Shown here in pieces: positions 16,598 through 25,809 of a stretch of DNA of 64,000 bases. The stretch lies in contig NZ_SRXO01000002.1 of assembly GCF_008360935.1 (NCBI RefSeq), positions 421,870 through 485,869 of the forward strand. Reading direction: 5' to 3'. The notes beneath the pieces were generated by a model that saw nothing but the letters and a program-made list of their open reading frames with translations, was not told where the DNA came from and did not search any database. A program made the translations under genes and the position numbers. Position 1 is the stretch's first letter; each line of letters opens with the position of its first letter. The DNA comes from Siccirubricoccus phaeus. Lineage in GTDB: Bacteria > Pseudomonadota > Alphaproteobacteria > Acetobacterales > Acetobacteraceae.

Positions 16598-17679
16598 CAG
16601 CCGGCCAGCAGCCGGCAATCACCGGCGTCCCAACTTGCGGTCACCGTCTCGCCCGGGCCGAAGATGGCGGCGCCGGCGGCATTCGCCGCATCTACCAGCA
16701 GCGGCTCCGGCTCGCCCAGCTCCACCGCATAGCGCACGACATTGCCGAGGAAGGAGGCGTGGCGGATGGTGCCGGAGAGGCGGTTGGGGCCGGCGGGCGC
16801 CGCCCCGGCGGAGAGCGTCACCTTCTCCGGCCGGACGAAGAGGAAGCCGCCTTCCGCGCCCAGCGCGCCGCTGCCGGCTTCGAGCGGTGCGCCCTTGGCG
16901 GTGACGGCGCCGCCCGCGGCCGGCTTCGCGGCGAGCAGATTCGCCTCGCCAAGGAAGCGGGCGACGAAGGCGTTCTCCGGCTTCTCATACACCTCCCGCG
17001 GCGGGCCGAGCTGGGCGATGCGGCCGTGATTCATGATGGCGATCCGGTCCGACATGGTCAGCGCCTCCTCCTGGTCATGGGTGACGTAGACCATGGTGGT
17101 GCCGAGCCGGCGCTGGATCTCCTTGATCTCCACCTGCATGTGGTAGCGCAGGTTCTTGTCGAGCGCGCCCAGCGGCTCATCCATCAGCACCACGGGCGGG
17201 TGGGCGACGATGGCGCGGGCCAGCGCCACGCGCTGCTGCTGGCCGCCAGAAAGCTGGCGGGCATAGCGCTTCTCGAACCCCGTCAGCTTCACCATCTGCA
17301 GCGCGTCCCAGACGCGCGTCTCCACCTCCTTCTGCGGCTTGCGCTGCACGCGGAGGGGAAAGGCCACGTTCTCGAACACGTCGAGATGCGGGAAGATGGC
17401 GTAGTTCTGGAACACCATGCCGAGGCCGCGGGCGCGGGGCGGCGCCTTGGAGACGTCGCGGCCGGCCAGCACCACCCGCCCCGCATCCGGCAGCACGAAG
17501 CCCGCCAGCATGGAGAGCGTGGTGGTCTTGCCGCTGCCCGAGGGACCGAGCAGCGTCAGGAATTCCCCCGGCGCGATGTCGAGATTGACATCCGCCACCA
17601 CCGTCTCCGCGCCGTAGCGCTTGGTCAGCCCTTCCAGCAGGATGGCGGGGGTGGTGGCGGGACCGGAATCCCGCGGCAT
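16597..17679 (-). CDS. spermidine/putrescine-type ABC ATPase (PotA family)
   Basis: This 360-aa ATP-binding subunit is complete: Walker [12 protein letters not shown]-loop [11 protein letters not shown], signature [14 protein letters not shown], Walker [13 protein letters not shown], switch VTHDQEEAL, and a C-terminal TOBE-like regulatory region with RPEKV. The ATG at 17679 overlaps the stop of the binding-protein gene (ATGA). Energy coupling for the two PotB/PotC-type permeases is its expected role. Confidence 0.93.
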   Translation of the reverse strand: MPRDSGPATTPAILLEGLTKRYGAETVVADVNLDIAPGEFLTLLGPSGSGKTTTLSMLAGFVLPDAGRVVLAGRDVSKAPPRARGLGMVFQNYAIFPHLDVFENVAFPLRVQRKPQKEVETRVWDALQMVKLTGFEKRYARQLSGGQQQRVALARAIVAHPPVVLMDEPLGALDKNLRYHMQVEIKEIQRRLGTTMVYVTHDQEEALTMSDRIAIMNHGRIAQLGPPREVYEKPENAFVARFLGEANLLAAKPAAGGAVTAKGAPLEAGSGALGAEGGFLFVRPEKVTLSAGAAPAGPNRLSGTIRHASFLGNVVRYAVELGEPEPLLVDAANAAGAAIFGPGETVTASWDAGDCRLLAG

Positions 17680-18731
17680 CAACCCAGGATCCAGCGCGAC
17701 CACTGGCGGTTCACGCGGTCCCGGTTGTCCTCCCACCAGGCGATGTTCTTGTAGAAGCCCTTGTCCGCCGAAGCCGGGCTGCCCGGCATGCGGGTGAGCT
17801 GCTCCGCCGGCAGCAGGGCGAAGGCCTGTTTGTTGGTCGGGCCGTAGGTCAGGTCGCGGCAATACCCCGCCTGCGCCTCCGGCTGCAGCATGAAGTCGAT
17901 CAGCTTCTGGCCGCCGGCGACGTTCTTCGCGTCCTTGAAGATGCCGACCGCCTGGACCTCGATCATGTTCTCGTTCCACTCGATCCCGAGCGGCGCGCCG
18001 CGGTCCATCAGCACCTGCACGCGGCCGTTCCAGAGGCCGGCCAGCACCACTTCCTTGTCCGCCATCATCTGCGCGGAGAGCGCGCCGGTGTCCCAGAATT
18101 TACGGATCTGCGGGCGGATGCGGCCCATGGCGCGGAAGGCGCGGTCGATGTCGATGGGGTAGAGCTTGTCCTTCGGCACGCCATCGGCCAGCAGGGCGAA
18201 TTCCAGATAGGGATTGCCGGTGGCCATGTCCGCCAAGCTGCGCGGGCCGGGGAATTTCGTCGCGTCCCAGAATTCCGCCCAGCTCTTCGGGTGCCTGCCG
18301 TCCGGGAAGGCTTCCTTGCTGTAGGCGAGGACGGAGCCGTAGAGCATGTTGGCGGCGCGCGTCGGCAGCCGCACCTCGGCCGGGATGTCGTCCGGCTTGG
18401 TCCAGCGCCAATTGCCGTAATCCAGCGGGGCGAGGGCGTTCTGCCGGCGGAGCTGCTCCAGGATGCTGTCGCCGGCGTCGATGACGTCCAGCTCCACATT
18501 GTTCGCGCGGAACATGGCCAGCAGCTTCGCCGCCGTCGCGGCGACGGCGGTCACCTTGATGCCGGTGGCCTGGGTGAAGGGGTCGTACACATACTTCCGC
18601 ATGACGTCGTCATAGACGCCGCCCGGGTTGCGGATGATGACCTCCCCGGCCTGGGCCGCGGCGGTCTTGACGAAAGGCATGGCAAGCCCTGCGGCCAGCA
18701 GGGTGCGGCGCGGCAGAATCAGTCCCGACAT
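17679..18731 (-). CDS. periplasmic binding protein of the polyamine-type ABC importer (PotD/PotF-like)
   Basis: This 350-aa protein has a leader MSGLILPRRTLLAAGLA... cut near AAAQA, with an RR pair that could be Tat. The mature part resembles extracellular solute-binding proteins of the polyamine class (IIRNPGGVYDD, ELDVIDAGD, MATGNPYLEFAL). It is the first gene of the ABC set and lies 176 bp after the Orn/Lys/Arg decarboxylase on the same strand, supporting a polyamine or related amine as ligand. Sequence alone does not fix the ligand, as this subfamily also binds other compounds. Confidence 0.88.
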   Translation of the reverse strand: MSGLILPRRTLLAAGLAMPFVKTAAAQAGEVIIRNPGGVYDDVMRKYVYDPFTQATGIKVTAVAATAAKLLAMFRANNVELDVIDAGDSILEQLRRQNALAPLDYGNWRWTKPDDIPAEVRLPTRAANMLYGSVLAYSKEAFPDGRHPKSWAEFWDATKFPGPRSLADMATGNPYLEFALLADGVPKDKLYPIDIDRAFRAMGRIRPQIRKFWDTGALSAQMMADKEVVLAGLWNGRVQVLMDRGAPLGIEWNENMIEVQAVGIFKDAKNVAGGQKLIDFMLQPEAQAGYCRDLTYGPTNKQAFALLPAEQLTRMPGSPASADKGFYKNIAWWEDNRDRVNRQWSRWILG

Positions 18732-18907
18732 CGGCGGTTATCCCCTCGATGCGGCGTCGTCCCCAGAGTGTTCTTGTTGCTGCGCAGCATTCCTGGCCAG
18801 GGGCCCGCGGTCAAGCAGCTTCGCGGCCGGCGGCGAGGGAGGATCGGGGTTTTGCCCCATGGCCCCCGTCCTGCCGGCGTCAGGCCGCCCCTGGGCTGCG
18901 GCGGCGC

Positions 18908-21241
18908 CTATTCCTGCACGACATAGGTGTGGAATCGGATCTGCCCGTCCGGCCCCTTCTCCCGGTACAGGCCCTGAATTTCGTTTTCGAAGCCAGGGAA
19001 GAGATTCGCCGCCCGCTCGAAGGCTTTGAGATAGGCGATCATCGGCCGCGAGCGCTGCCCCAGCCTCTCCCCCGGGATAACCGTGGCAATCCCCGGCGGA
19101 TAGACCAGCCAGAGCGTCGCGGCGATCCGCCCTTCCGCCTCCTCCAGCGGCACGTAATCCACCTTGTTGCGCACCAGCGCCCGCACCGCTGCCTGCGCCG
19201 GCATGGCCATGTCCGGGAAATGCTCCTCGCGGAACTGCGCCGCCTGCAGCCGGCTGACATCCTCCGCCCGGTAGAAGGCATGCATGGCGGCGCAGAGGTC
19301 GCGCAGCCTTGCCTTGCCATAGCGCGCGCGCCGCTGCGCGACGAAATCCGGGATCACATCCTCCAGCAGCGCATTTTCGTCATGCAGCTTCTTGAAGGTG
19401 ACGAGGTGGGAGAGCAGCGTGCCCGCCTTGCTGCTCTCCACGCCCGGCGTCAGCAGGAAGAGCAGGCTGTTCAGGTCGTTCTTCTCCGGCACGATGCGGT
19501 TCTGCCGCAGATATTCCGCCACGACCGGCGCCGGCACGCCATGCTCGTCATAGCCGCCGTCGCGGAAGCCAGGGGTCAGCACCGTCAGCTTGTTGGGGTC
19601 GGTCATCGCCCAGCCTGGCGGGACATCGCCGAAGCCGTGCCAGCCCTCCTCCGCCTTCAGCGCCCAATAGGCGGGGTCGGCGGCGAGCAGATCGGTCGGC
19701 ACCGTCTCCCAGGGCGCGGCCTCGCCATTCGGCAGCCGCACCTCCTTCGGCACGAAGGGCTCGAAGAACCAGCGCCGCGCGGGGTCGGTCTCCTTCTCCT
19801 CGAATTCCCGCCGGGTCAGCCGCATCTTCTTCCGGATCTCGATGCCGAGGCGGATGGTGTCGTCCCACAGCACCTCGCCGGAGCGGCCCTTCATCATCTG
19901 CGCGCCCACATCCAGCGAGGCGAAGAGCGGGTAGAAGGGGCTGGTGGAGGCGTGCAGCAGGTAGAATTCGTTGAAGCGGTGGTGGTTCACCTTCCGCCGC
20001 TGCCCTTCCAGATGCGCGTCCCGCACATGGATCTGCGAGGCCTGCGAGAAGCTGGCGAGCTGCTTGTGGGTGCTCTGCGTCACGAAGATGCCAGGGCTCT
20101 CCGGCCCCAATTTCTGCAGCCCCATCCCGAACCGCCCCTTGAAGAGCGGGTGGAATTTCATGAAGCCGGCCCAGGCCTCGTCGAAGACGATGTAGTCGCA
20201 GAGATGGCCGATCTTCGCCAGCACCGCTTCGGCCGAGTAGATCGTGCCATCATAGGTGCATTGCTCGATGACTGCGGCGCGGAAGGGGCGGGGGCGGCGC
20301 CAGGCTTCCTTGTCCTGCACCAACGTGTTGTCGCGGATCGCCTGCCGCAGCCTCTCCTCCTCCAGCGCCGCCAGGTTCATCGGCCCGATCAGCCCGTGCG
20401 GGTTGCGCGCCGTCTCGACGAAGACCGGCACCGCGCCGCCGAGGAACAGCGCACCGTGATGCGCCGCCTTGTGGTTGTTGCGGTCGAACAGCACCAGGTC
20501 GCCCTCCGCCAGCAAAGCGGAGAGCACGATCTTGTTGGAGGTGGAGGTGCCGTTCAGCACGAAATAGGTGCGTTCGGCGCCGAAGATCTCCGCCGCCTCC
20601 TGCTGCGCCTTCAGCGCCGGCCCCTCATGTGTCAGCAGGTCACCGAGCTGCAGCACGGAATTGTCGAGGTCGTCGCGGAACACCGCCTCGCCCAGATGCT
20701 CGACGAAGATGCGGCCGATCGGGCTGCGGCTGTAGAACATGCCGCCATTATGGCCGGGGCAGGTCCACAGCATGTTGCCCTGCTCGGCATAATCCACCAG
20801 CGCGCCGAAGAAGGGCGTCTTCAGCGTCTCGGCATATTGCCGCAGGCGGGAGACCAGATTCTTGGCGATGAATTCCGGCGTCTCCTCGGCGAGGAAGATG
20901 AAGCCGTCTACATCGTCCAGCACCTCCACCGGGATGTCCTCCAGCCGGTGGCGGCGGACCAGCACGATGATCGGCACATCCAGGCCGCGCTTGCGCACCA
21001 GGTGGATCAGCGCGGCGGACTTCCCCTGCAGCCCCTTCTTGCCCCAATCGACGATGATGCAGCCCAGCGCCGCATCGGTGCGGATCACCAGCTCCGCATC
21101 ATCGTCGCGGCGGGCGCGGGTCACGGCATAGCCCATGCCCTCGACGCGGGTCAGGATCTCCCGCAGCCGCACGCCTTCCAGATCGGTCTCGTCGAAATTC
21201 GGAGCGCAGACCAAAAGCTTGAAGCGTCGTGCGTATTCCAT
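18908..21241 (-). CDS. PLP-dependent Orn/Lys/Arg decarboxylase (biodegradative type)
   Basis: This 777-aa homologue of the large inducible amino acid decarboxylases would release CO2 from ornithine, lysine or arginine to give putrescine, cadaverine or agmatine. It has an N-terminal receiver-like wing domain (about 1-125), the PLP fold domain with FDEAWAGF and Schiff-base Lys in TQSTHKQLASFSQ (about K393), and a C-terminal domain with PGIATVIPGE. Length and all landmarks are normal. It follows the PK-like gene by 36 nt, so is probably co-transcribed. The next genes encode a polyamine-type importer. Amine production may serve acid or oxidative stress tolerance; that is inference. Confidence 0.92.
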   Translation of the reverse strand: MEYARRFKLLVCAPNFDETDLEGVRLREILTRVEGMGYAVTRARRDDDAELVIRTDAALGCIIVDWGKKGLQGKSAALIHLVRKRGLDVPIIVLVRRHRLEDIPVEVLDDVDGFIFLAEETPEFIAKNLVSRLRQYAETLKTPFFGALVDYAEQGNMLWTCPGHNGGMFYSRSPIGRIFVEHLGEAVFRDDLDNSVLQLGDLLTHEGPALKAQQEAAEIFGAERTYFVLNGTSTSNKIVLSALLAEGDLVLFDRNNHKAAHHGALFLGGAVPVFVETARNPHGLIGPMNLAALEEERLRQAIRDNTLVQDKEAWRRPRPFRAAVIEQCTYDGTIYSAEAVLAKIGHLCDYIVFDEAWAGFMKFHPLFKGRFGMGLQKLGPESPGIFVTQSTHKQLASFSQASQIHVRDAHLEGQRRKVNHHRFNEFYLLHASTSPFYPLFASLDVGAQMMKGRSGEVLWDDTIRLGIEIRKKMRLTRREFEEKETDPARRWFFEPFVPKEVRLPNGEAAPWETVPTDLLAADPAYWALKAEEGWHGFGDVPPGWAMTDPNKLTVLTPGFRDGGYDEHGVPAPVVAEYLRQNRIVPEKNDLNSLLFLLTPGVESSKAGTLLSHLVTFKKLHDENALLEDVIPDFVAQRRARYGKARLRDLCAAMHAFYRAEDVSRLQAAQFREEHFPDMAMPAQAAVRALVRNKVDYVPLEEAEGRIAATLWLVYPPGIATVIPGERLGQRSRPMIAYLKAFERAANLFPGFENEIQGLYREKGPDGQIRFHTYVVQE

Positions 21242-21277
21242 GGTCCTCTCCGGTGCCGCGGCGCCGCGCGCGGCGCC

Positions 21278-22801
21278 CTACCAGCTCGTCAGGGCGCGCA
21301 ATTGCGGGGTTTTCTTGTACTGATGCTGGCCCATGCGGCGCAGCAGCCCGTCCAGCTCCGCGATCGCCAGCAGCAGATGCGGGCCCTTGTTCAGCATGAT
21401 GCATTCGGCCCGCGCCGCCATGGCGGCATCCGTCATCTCGCCGCGCAGCGGGGTGCCCTTGCGCACCAGATGCTCCAGCACCTGGGTGGCCCAGATCACC
21501 GGCACATGCGCCGCCTCGCCCAGCCAGAGGATCTCCTCCTGCATCTCCGCGGTGCGGGCGAAGCCGATCTCCACCGCCAGGTCGCCGCGGGCGATCATGA
21601 TGGCGGTGGGCTGCTGACCGGCCGCCTGCACCAGCATCTCCGGCAGGGCGCGCACCGCGCGGGTGGTCTCGATTTTCAGCACCAGGGAGAGCGTCCGCCA
21701 ATCCTCCGGCCGGTGCTCCGCCAGCGCCGCCTGCAGCAGGCGGATATCCTCGGCCGACTGCACGAAGGAATATTCGATGCCGTCGGCATGGCGGGCGACG
21801 AAGGCCAGATCCTCCCGGTCCTTCTCGCTCAGCGCGGCGCAGCGGATCGTGGTGTCCGGGAAGTTCAGCCCTTTCTCGCTGCGCAGCTTCGCGCCGTCCT
21901 CAGGCACCCGCGTCACCCGGGCGAGCAGGCCCCAGGCTGCCTTGCGCTCCACGACCGTCTCGATCTTGCCGTCATCGACGAAGAGCCGGTCGCCGGGCGC
22001 CACCATCTCCAGCACCTCCGGCAGCGTGCATTCGGCGGCGAAGGTGGTGGGGCCTTCCGGCGCCTCCCCAAGCCCGCCGGGCGGCACCACGGCCAGCAGG
22101 GACTCCGGCATCACCCGCTGGCCGGGGCCGGGCAGGCGCAGCGCGCCGGTGCGGATCTTCGGCCCGGCCAGATCCATCAGCACGCGCATGCGGTGGCCGG
22201 TGGCCTCGGCGGCGGCGTCCCGGTGGCGGATCATCCGGCCCCAGGCCGCCGCATCGTCATGCGCGCAATTCAGCCGCACCGCCTCCACCCCGCGCCGCGC
22301 AAGCTGCAGCATGAAGCCCGGGTCATCGGCCGCCTCGCTGGGGCAGGTGACGAGCAGCCCGACCGGACGCTGCGGCGTCGCCGGCCCCAGCACCTCCGCG
22401 GTATGGCGGGCCAGGGCGCGTTCCCCGGCGAAGAAATCCTCCGCCGCCGGGCGCGGCGCCGGGGGCAGGCCGGCGAGCCCGGCCAGCGTCGCCCGTACCG
22501 CCTGCAGCGCCGGCCGCACCCGGCTTTCCAGCCTTCCGAGCGAGGACAGGCCGAGCACCATCAGCAGCCGCTGCAGCGGCCGGATATCGTGCCGGCGCAG
22601 CGCCAGGTACCAGGCGAGGTTCTCCGCACCGGGGGCGAATTCCGCGCGTGGGCCCGGCGCGCCCCAGCCGGCGGCGATGCGGCCTGCCTCCGCTTCCAGC
22701 GCCTGCAGCAGCTCCTCCAGCACCGCGTGCAGGGCAGCGGCATCCGGCAGCCCCGCACCCATCTGTGTCGGCAGGCCGTGCCGGCTGAGGATCGCCTCCA
22801 T
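21278..22801 (-). CDS. pyruvate-kinase-like protein with extra N-terminal helical domain
   Basis: This 507-aa protein has a pyruvate kinase barrel from about residue 145 to 485, preceded by about 120 residues of Ala/Leu/Arg-rich predicted helix. It lacks the C-terminal regulatory domain. Key barrel residues remain: VRLNCAH (usual RLNFSH), DLAGPKIRTG, VDDGKIE, LVLKIET with catalytic Lys376, ARGDLAVE and WATQVLE. The usual MLSGETA helix is replaced by CIMLNKGPHLL. It could make ATP from PEP or have a modified role. The start ATG at 22801 has AGGGTGA upstream. It is sandwiched between PPK2 and the decarboxylase. Confidence 0.8.
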   Translation of the reverse strand: MEAILSRHGLPTQMGAGLPDAAALHAVLEELLQALEAEAGRIAAGWGAPGPRAEFAPGAENLAWYLALRRHDIRPLQRLLMVLGLSSLGRLESRVRPALQAVRATLAGLAGLPPAPRPAAEDFFAGERALARHTAEVLGPATPQRPVGLLVTCPSEAADDPGFMLQLARRGVEAVRLNCAHDDAAAWGRMIRHRDAAAEATGHRMRVLMDLAGPKIRTGALRLPGPGQRVMPESLLAVVPPGGLGEAPEGPTTFAAECTLPEVLEMVAPGDRLFVDDGKIETVVERKAAWGLLARVTRVPEDGAKLRSEKGLNFPDTTIRCAALSEKDREDLAFVARHADGIEYSFVQSAEDIRLLQAALAEHRPEDWRTLSLVLKIETTRAVRALPEMLVQAAGQQPTAIMIARGDLAVEIGFARTAEMQEEILWLGEAAHVPVIWATQVLEHLVRKGTPLRGEMTDAAMAARAECIMLNKGPHLLLAIAELDGLLRRMGQHQYKKTPQLRALTSW

Positions 22802-22891
22802 CGTTGTGTCACCCTTTGGCTGCATCCTTGGCGGTCTAGCCTCCCCCAACGCCGGGCGTGGATGAAGTTGCAATGACCGCGAGCGCGGCGC

Positions 22892-23812
22892 TCAGTATCG
22901 TTCCGGCACGTAGAGCTCCGACGGCAGCGTCCGGCGTTCGTAATTCGGGTCGAAGACCCGCTCCGGCAGCACCACCGGCGGATGCGGCACTTCCTCATAG
23001 GGGATGCGGGAGAGAAGATGGGCGATGCAGTTCAGCCGCGCCCGCTTCTTGTCATTGCCCTCGACGATGTACCAGGGCGCCTCGGGGATGTTCGTCCGCT
23101 CGAACATGTCCTCCTTCGCCTTGGTGTATTGCTCCCAGCGGACGCGGGACTGCAGGTCCATGGGCGAGAGCTTCCACTGCTTGATCGGGTCGTGGATGCG
23201 CATGAGGAAGCGGAATTGCTGTTCCTGGTCGGTGATGGAGAACCAGTACTTCACCAGGATGATGCCGGAGCGGACCAGCATGCGCTCGAATTCCGGCACG
23301 TCGCGGAAGAAATCCTCCACCTGCTGCTCGCTGGCGAAGCCCATCACCCGCTCGACGCCGGCGCGGTTGTACCAGCTCCGGTCGAACAGCACGATCTCCC
23401 CGGCCGCGGGCAGGTGCGGGACGTAGCGCTGGAAATACCATTGCGTCTTCTCGCGGTCCGAGGGCGCGGGCAGGGCGACGACGCGGCAGGTGCGCGGGTT
23501 CACGCGCTGGGTGATGCGCTTGATGACGCCGCCCTTGCCGGCGCTGTCGCGGCCCTCGAACAGCACGACGAGCTTGAGGCCCTTGTGCATCACCCAGTCC
23601 TGCAGCTTCACCAGCTCGGCCTGCAGGCGCATCAACTCGCGGAAATAGGCGCCGCGCTCCAGGGCCGGGCGCTTATGCGCATGCCGCAGCGCCCGCAATT
23701 CGGGCGGCAGGCGGCTGTCATCGATCTCCTGCTCCAGCTCCTCGTCGAAATCATCCTCGAGCTCGAGCTCGACCCAGGGGCGATCGGCGGGCGCTTCGGT
23801 GGAATCTGGCAT
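22892..23812 (-). CDS. ppk2: polyphosphate kinase 2 family
   Basis: This 306-aa soluble kinase transfers phosphate between polyphosphate and nucleotides. It has Walker A GRDSAGKGG at about 87-95, Walker B-like VLFDRSWYNRAGVE, and the lid region DREKTQWYFQRY. The C-terminus KKRARLNCIAHLL is typical of PPK2. The acidic N-terminus (DDFDEELEQEIDD) is variable in the family. It is the first gene of a run of same-strand genes with short spacings that continues through the PK-like protein, decarboxylase and ABC importer. Direction (GDP/ADP phosphorylation or polyP synthesis) cannot be told. Confidence 0.93.
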   Translation of the reverse strand: MPDSTEAPADRPWVELELEDDFDEELEQEIDDSRLPPELRALRHAHKRPALERGAYFRELMRLQAELVKLQDWVMHKGLKLVVLFEGRDSAGKGGVIKRITQRVNPRTCRVVALPAPSDREKTQWYFQRYVPHLPAAGEIVLFDRSWYNRAGVERVMGFASEQQVEDFFRDVPEFERMLVRSGIILVKYWFSITDQEQQFRFLMRIHDPIKQWKLSPMDLQSRVRWEQYTKAKEDMFERTNIPEAPWYIVEGNDKKRARLNCIAHLLSRIPYEEVPHPPVVLPERVFDPNYERRTLPSELYVPERY

Positions 23813-23919
23813 CTGTCCTACCCTTGATCCTGCCTGGTGGTGCCAGGGCTGGCGCGCCAGACTGCGGGAGGAGGCGGGACGCATCTATCACGAAAGCATG
23901 ACAGAGGCGGAGCGCGGAG

Positions 23920-24003
23920 GCTTCGCCGCCAACCCCCGCCAGGGGCTCTGCCCCTGGACCCGCCGGGGAAGAGCGTCCCCCGGGCCCGCCTCGAGTCTGC
24001 CGG
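23920..24003. repeat. GC-hairpin intergenic repeat, family M related
   Basis: CCAGGGGC TCT GCCCCTGG at 23939-23957 is matched at 48727-48745 (loop AGC). The flanks read CCCCCGCCAGGGG on one side and CGAGTCTGCCGGTTCAACC on the other, resembling the inverted module discussed at 48.6 and 63.8 kb. It lies upstream of ppk2 and downstream of the PEP-CTERM remnant. Confidence 0.5.
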
Positions 24004-24004
24004 T

Positions 24005-24530
24005 TCAACCTGCCGGCTGCGTCCGCCGCCCGGCGAGGCCGAGCCCGAGCAGCATCACCGGCAGCAGCGCCAGCCCCGGCGGGGCCGGCACCGGCGTGGC
24101 CTCGGCGAATTCCGCGGTGAAGAGCAGATGCGGAATGAACCAGCTCACCCAGGTCGGGGATTCGCCATCCCAGAAGATGAAGCCGCCGCCCAGGCCGCCA
24201 TCGCCGATGGCCCTGGTGACGGTGGCCGCCAGCAGCGGGTCAGCGACGCCCGCCGTCGTCAGGATCGCGATGTAGGAGGCGCCGGCGGTGAGGGCGAGGC
24301 CGATGCCGGTGAAGCTATACCCGGTCTCGGCGCCGGGAATGCCGGCCGTCGGCGCGCTGGTGTAGAGCGGGCTGCCGGCCGGCGCCTCGCCGCCCCATTC
24401 GGCGATGGCCAGCATGAAATGCCCGGCATCGCTGGCCCCGAGCTCGAAGCTGGGGTGACGGTCGGCGCCTGGGAGACCAGCACCTCATAGTTGCCGAAAT
24501 GGCTGCCACGACAAGGGCGTGACGGAAAGA
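24005..24530 (-). pseudogene. 5'-truncated, frameshifted PEP-CTERM protein remnant
   Basis: The readable 3' part (24005-24450) encodes FELGASDAGHFMLAIAEWGGEA, GSPLYTSAPTAG, a GYSFTGIGLALTAGASYIA strand, GGGFIFW and ends VPAPPGLALLPVMLLGLGLAGRRTQ: a Pro-rich spacer, one hydrophobic helix and a basic tail, the layout of PEP-CTERM exosortase substrates. A short upstream piece, GSHFGNYEVLVS (24472-24507), is in a different frame, and a stop closes the main frame just upstream. No signal peptide remains before the binding-protein gene that ends at 24543. So the 5' end was lost and a frameshift is present. An internal ATG at 24415 could still allow a short product. No exosortase gene lies in this window. 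Confidence 0.6.
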
Positions 24531-24542
24531 TGCCTGTGTCGC

Positions 24543-25754
24543 TCAGCCGCTCAGCGCAGCGCCCTCGATCACCTCGCCGAAGCGTTCCCAGGTGCTGCCG
24601 GTCCAGCGCTGCAACTGCATCTGCCGGATCGGGTGGAAATTGCTCGGCGAGGTGTTCACCGTGATGCCGGGGATCAGCGTGGCGGGGACGAAGCCGCGCA
24701 GATTCGCGACCTGGCGCATGACGTTGTCGCGGGCGAAATTGCCCTCGCATTGCCGCAGCACCTGCATCAGCGTCTGCGCCACGCCATAGGCGAAGGGGAA
24801 GCTGCCATCCTTGATATCGCCCTCCGGGAGGTATTTCGCCATGAAGCTGCGCCATTCGTTCATCCCGGCATCCTGATCCCAGGCCGGGTCCGTCGGGTCC
24901 TTGAGATAGGCGGAGGTGATGATGCCGATGCCGCGTTCCGGCCCCGCCGGCTCCATCACCGTGCCGACGCTGATGGAGACGTTCGTCAGGTAGTGCAGCG
25001 GCCGCCACCCCACCTCGAACACCTTGCGGATGGATTGGGCGGCGAATTTCGGCGTGGTGGCGGTGAGCATGATATCGGCGCCGCTGCCGGCCAGAGTCAC
25101 GATCTGGCTGTCCACCGTCGGGTCCGTGGCTTCGTGGCTGACGGTGCGCACCATGCCGTCGAAGCGCGCACCCAGCACGTCCCGCACGCCGGCGACGTAA
25201 TCCTTGCCGAAATCATCGTTCTGGTAGAGCAAGGCGAGCTTGCCGTTCGGCTTCTGCTCCAGCAGGTGCTTGGCGTAGATCTGCGCTTCCGTGCGGTAGC
25301 TGGGTTGCCAGCCGATGGTCCAGGGCGTTTCCCGGTAGTTGCCCCATTTGTCGGCGCCGGTGGAGAGGAAGAGATGCGGCACCTTGCGCTGATTCGCGTA
25401 GCGGACGATGGCGCTGTTGGCCGCGGTGCCGAGGGTGTTGAAGAGGAAGGCCACGCGGTCCTGCTCCACCAGCCGGCGTACCTGCTCCACCGTCTTGGGC
25501 GGGCTGTAGCCATCATCATAGGTGATGAAATTGATCTTCCGTCCGGCGATACCGCCCTGGTCATTGATCATGCGGAAGAAGGCCTGGTGGGAACGGCCGA
25601 TGGAGCCATAGGCGCTGGCCGGGCCGCTATAGGGCATGGTGTTGCCGATGCGGAGCTCCGTGGCGGTGACGCCAGGCGCTTCCTGCGCCCGGGCCAGGCG
25701 TGGCGCGGCAAGGCCGGCCGCGGTGGCGGCCAGCAGCGTGCGGCGGGTGTGCAT
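24543..25754 (-). CDS. branched-chain amino acid-type ABC binding protein (LivK family), tandem copy 2
   Basis: This 403-aa periplasmic type I binding protein has a leader MHTRRTLLAATAAGLAAPRLARA. The mature part has LRIGNTMPYSGPAS, FITYDDGYSPPKT, LLYQNDDFGKDYVAGV and ends QLQRWTGSTWERFGEVIEG. It is clearly homologous along its whole length to the preceding gene (25810-27021), so it arose by tandem duplication. It is last in the Liv-type operon. The ligand may be a branched-chain amino acid, an amide or an aromatic acid; this family is broad. Confidence 0.9.
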   Translation of the reverse strand: MHTRRTLLAATAAGLAAPRLARAQEAPGVTATELRIGNTMPYSGPASAYGSIGRSHQAFFRMINDQGGIAGRKINFITYDDGYSPPKTVEQVRRLVEQDRVAFLFNTLGTAANSAIVRYANQRKVPHLFLSTGADKWGNYRETPWTIGWQPSYRTEAQIYAKHLLEQKPNGKLALLYQNDDFGKDYVAGVRDVLGARFDGMVRTVSHEATDPTVDSQIVTLAGSGADIMLTATTPKFAAQSIRKVFEVGWRPLHYLTNVSISVGTVMEPAGPERGIGIITSAYLKDPTDPAWDQDAGMNEWRSFMAKYLPEGDIKDGSFPFAYGVAQTLMQVLRQCEGNFARDNVMRQVANLRGFVPATLIPGITVNTSPSNFHPIRQMQLQRWTGSTWERFGEVIEGAALSG

Positions 25755-25809
25755 CGGCGTTGTTCCTCCCTGTCGTTCTTATCCTTCACCGGCGGCAGGG
25801 CGTGGCAGG

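Noticed and set aside
18749..22876. 1375-codon plus-strand open frame over the decarboxylase and PK-like genes
   Set aside because: The opposite strand carries two clear enzymes with complete motifs. The long frame is low-complexity Arg/Gln/His/Gly sequence, a GC artefact.
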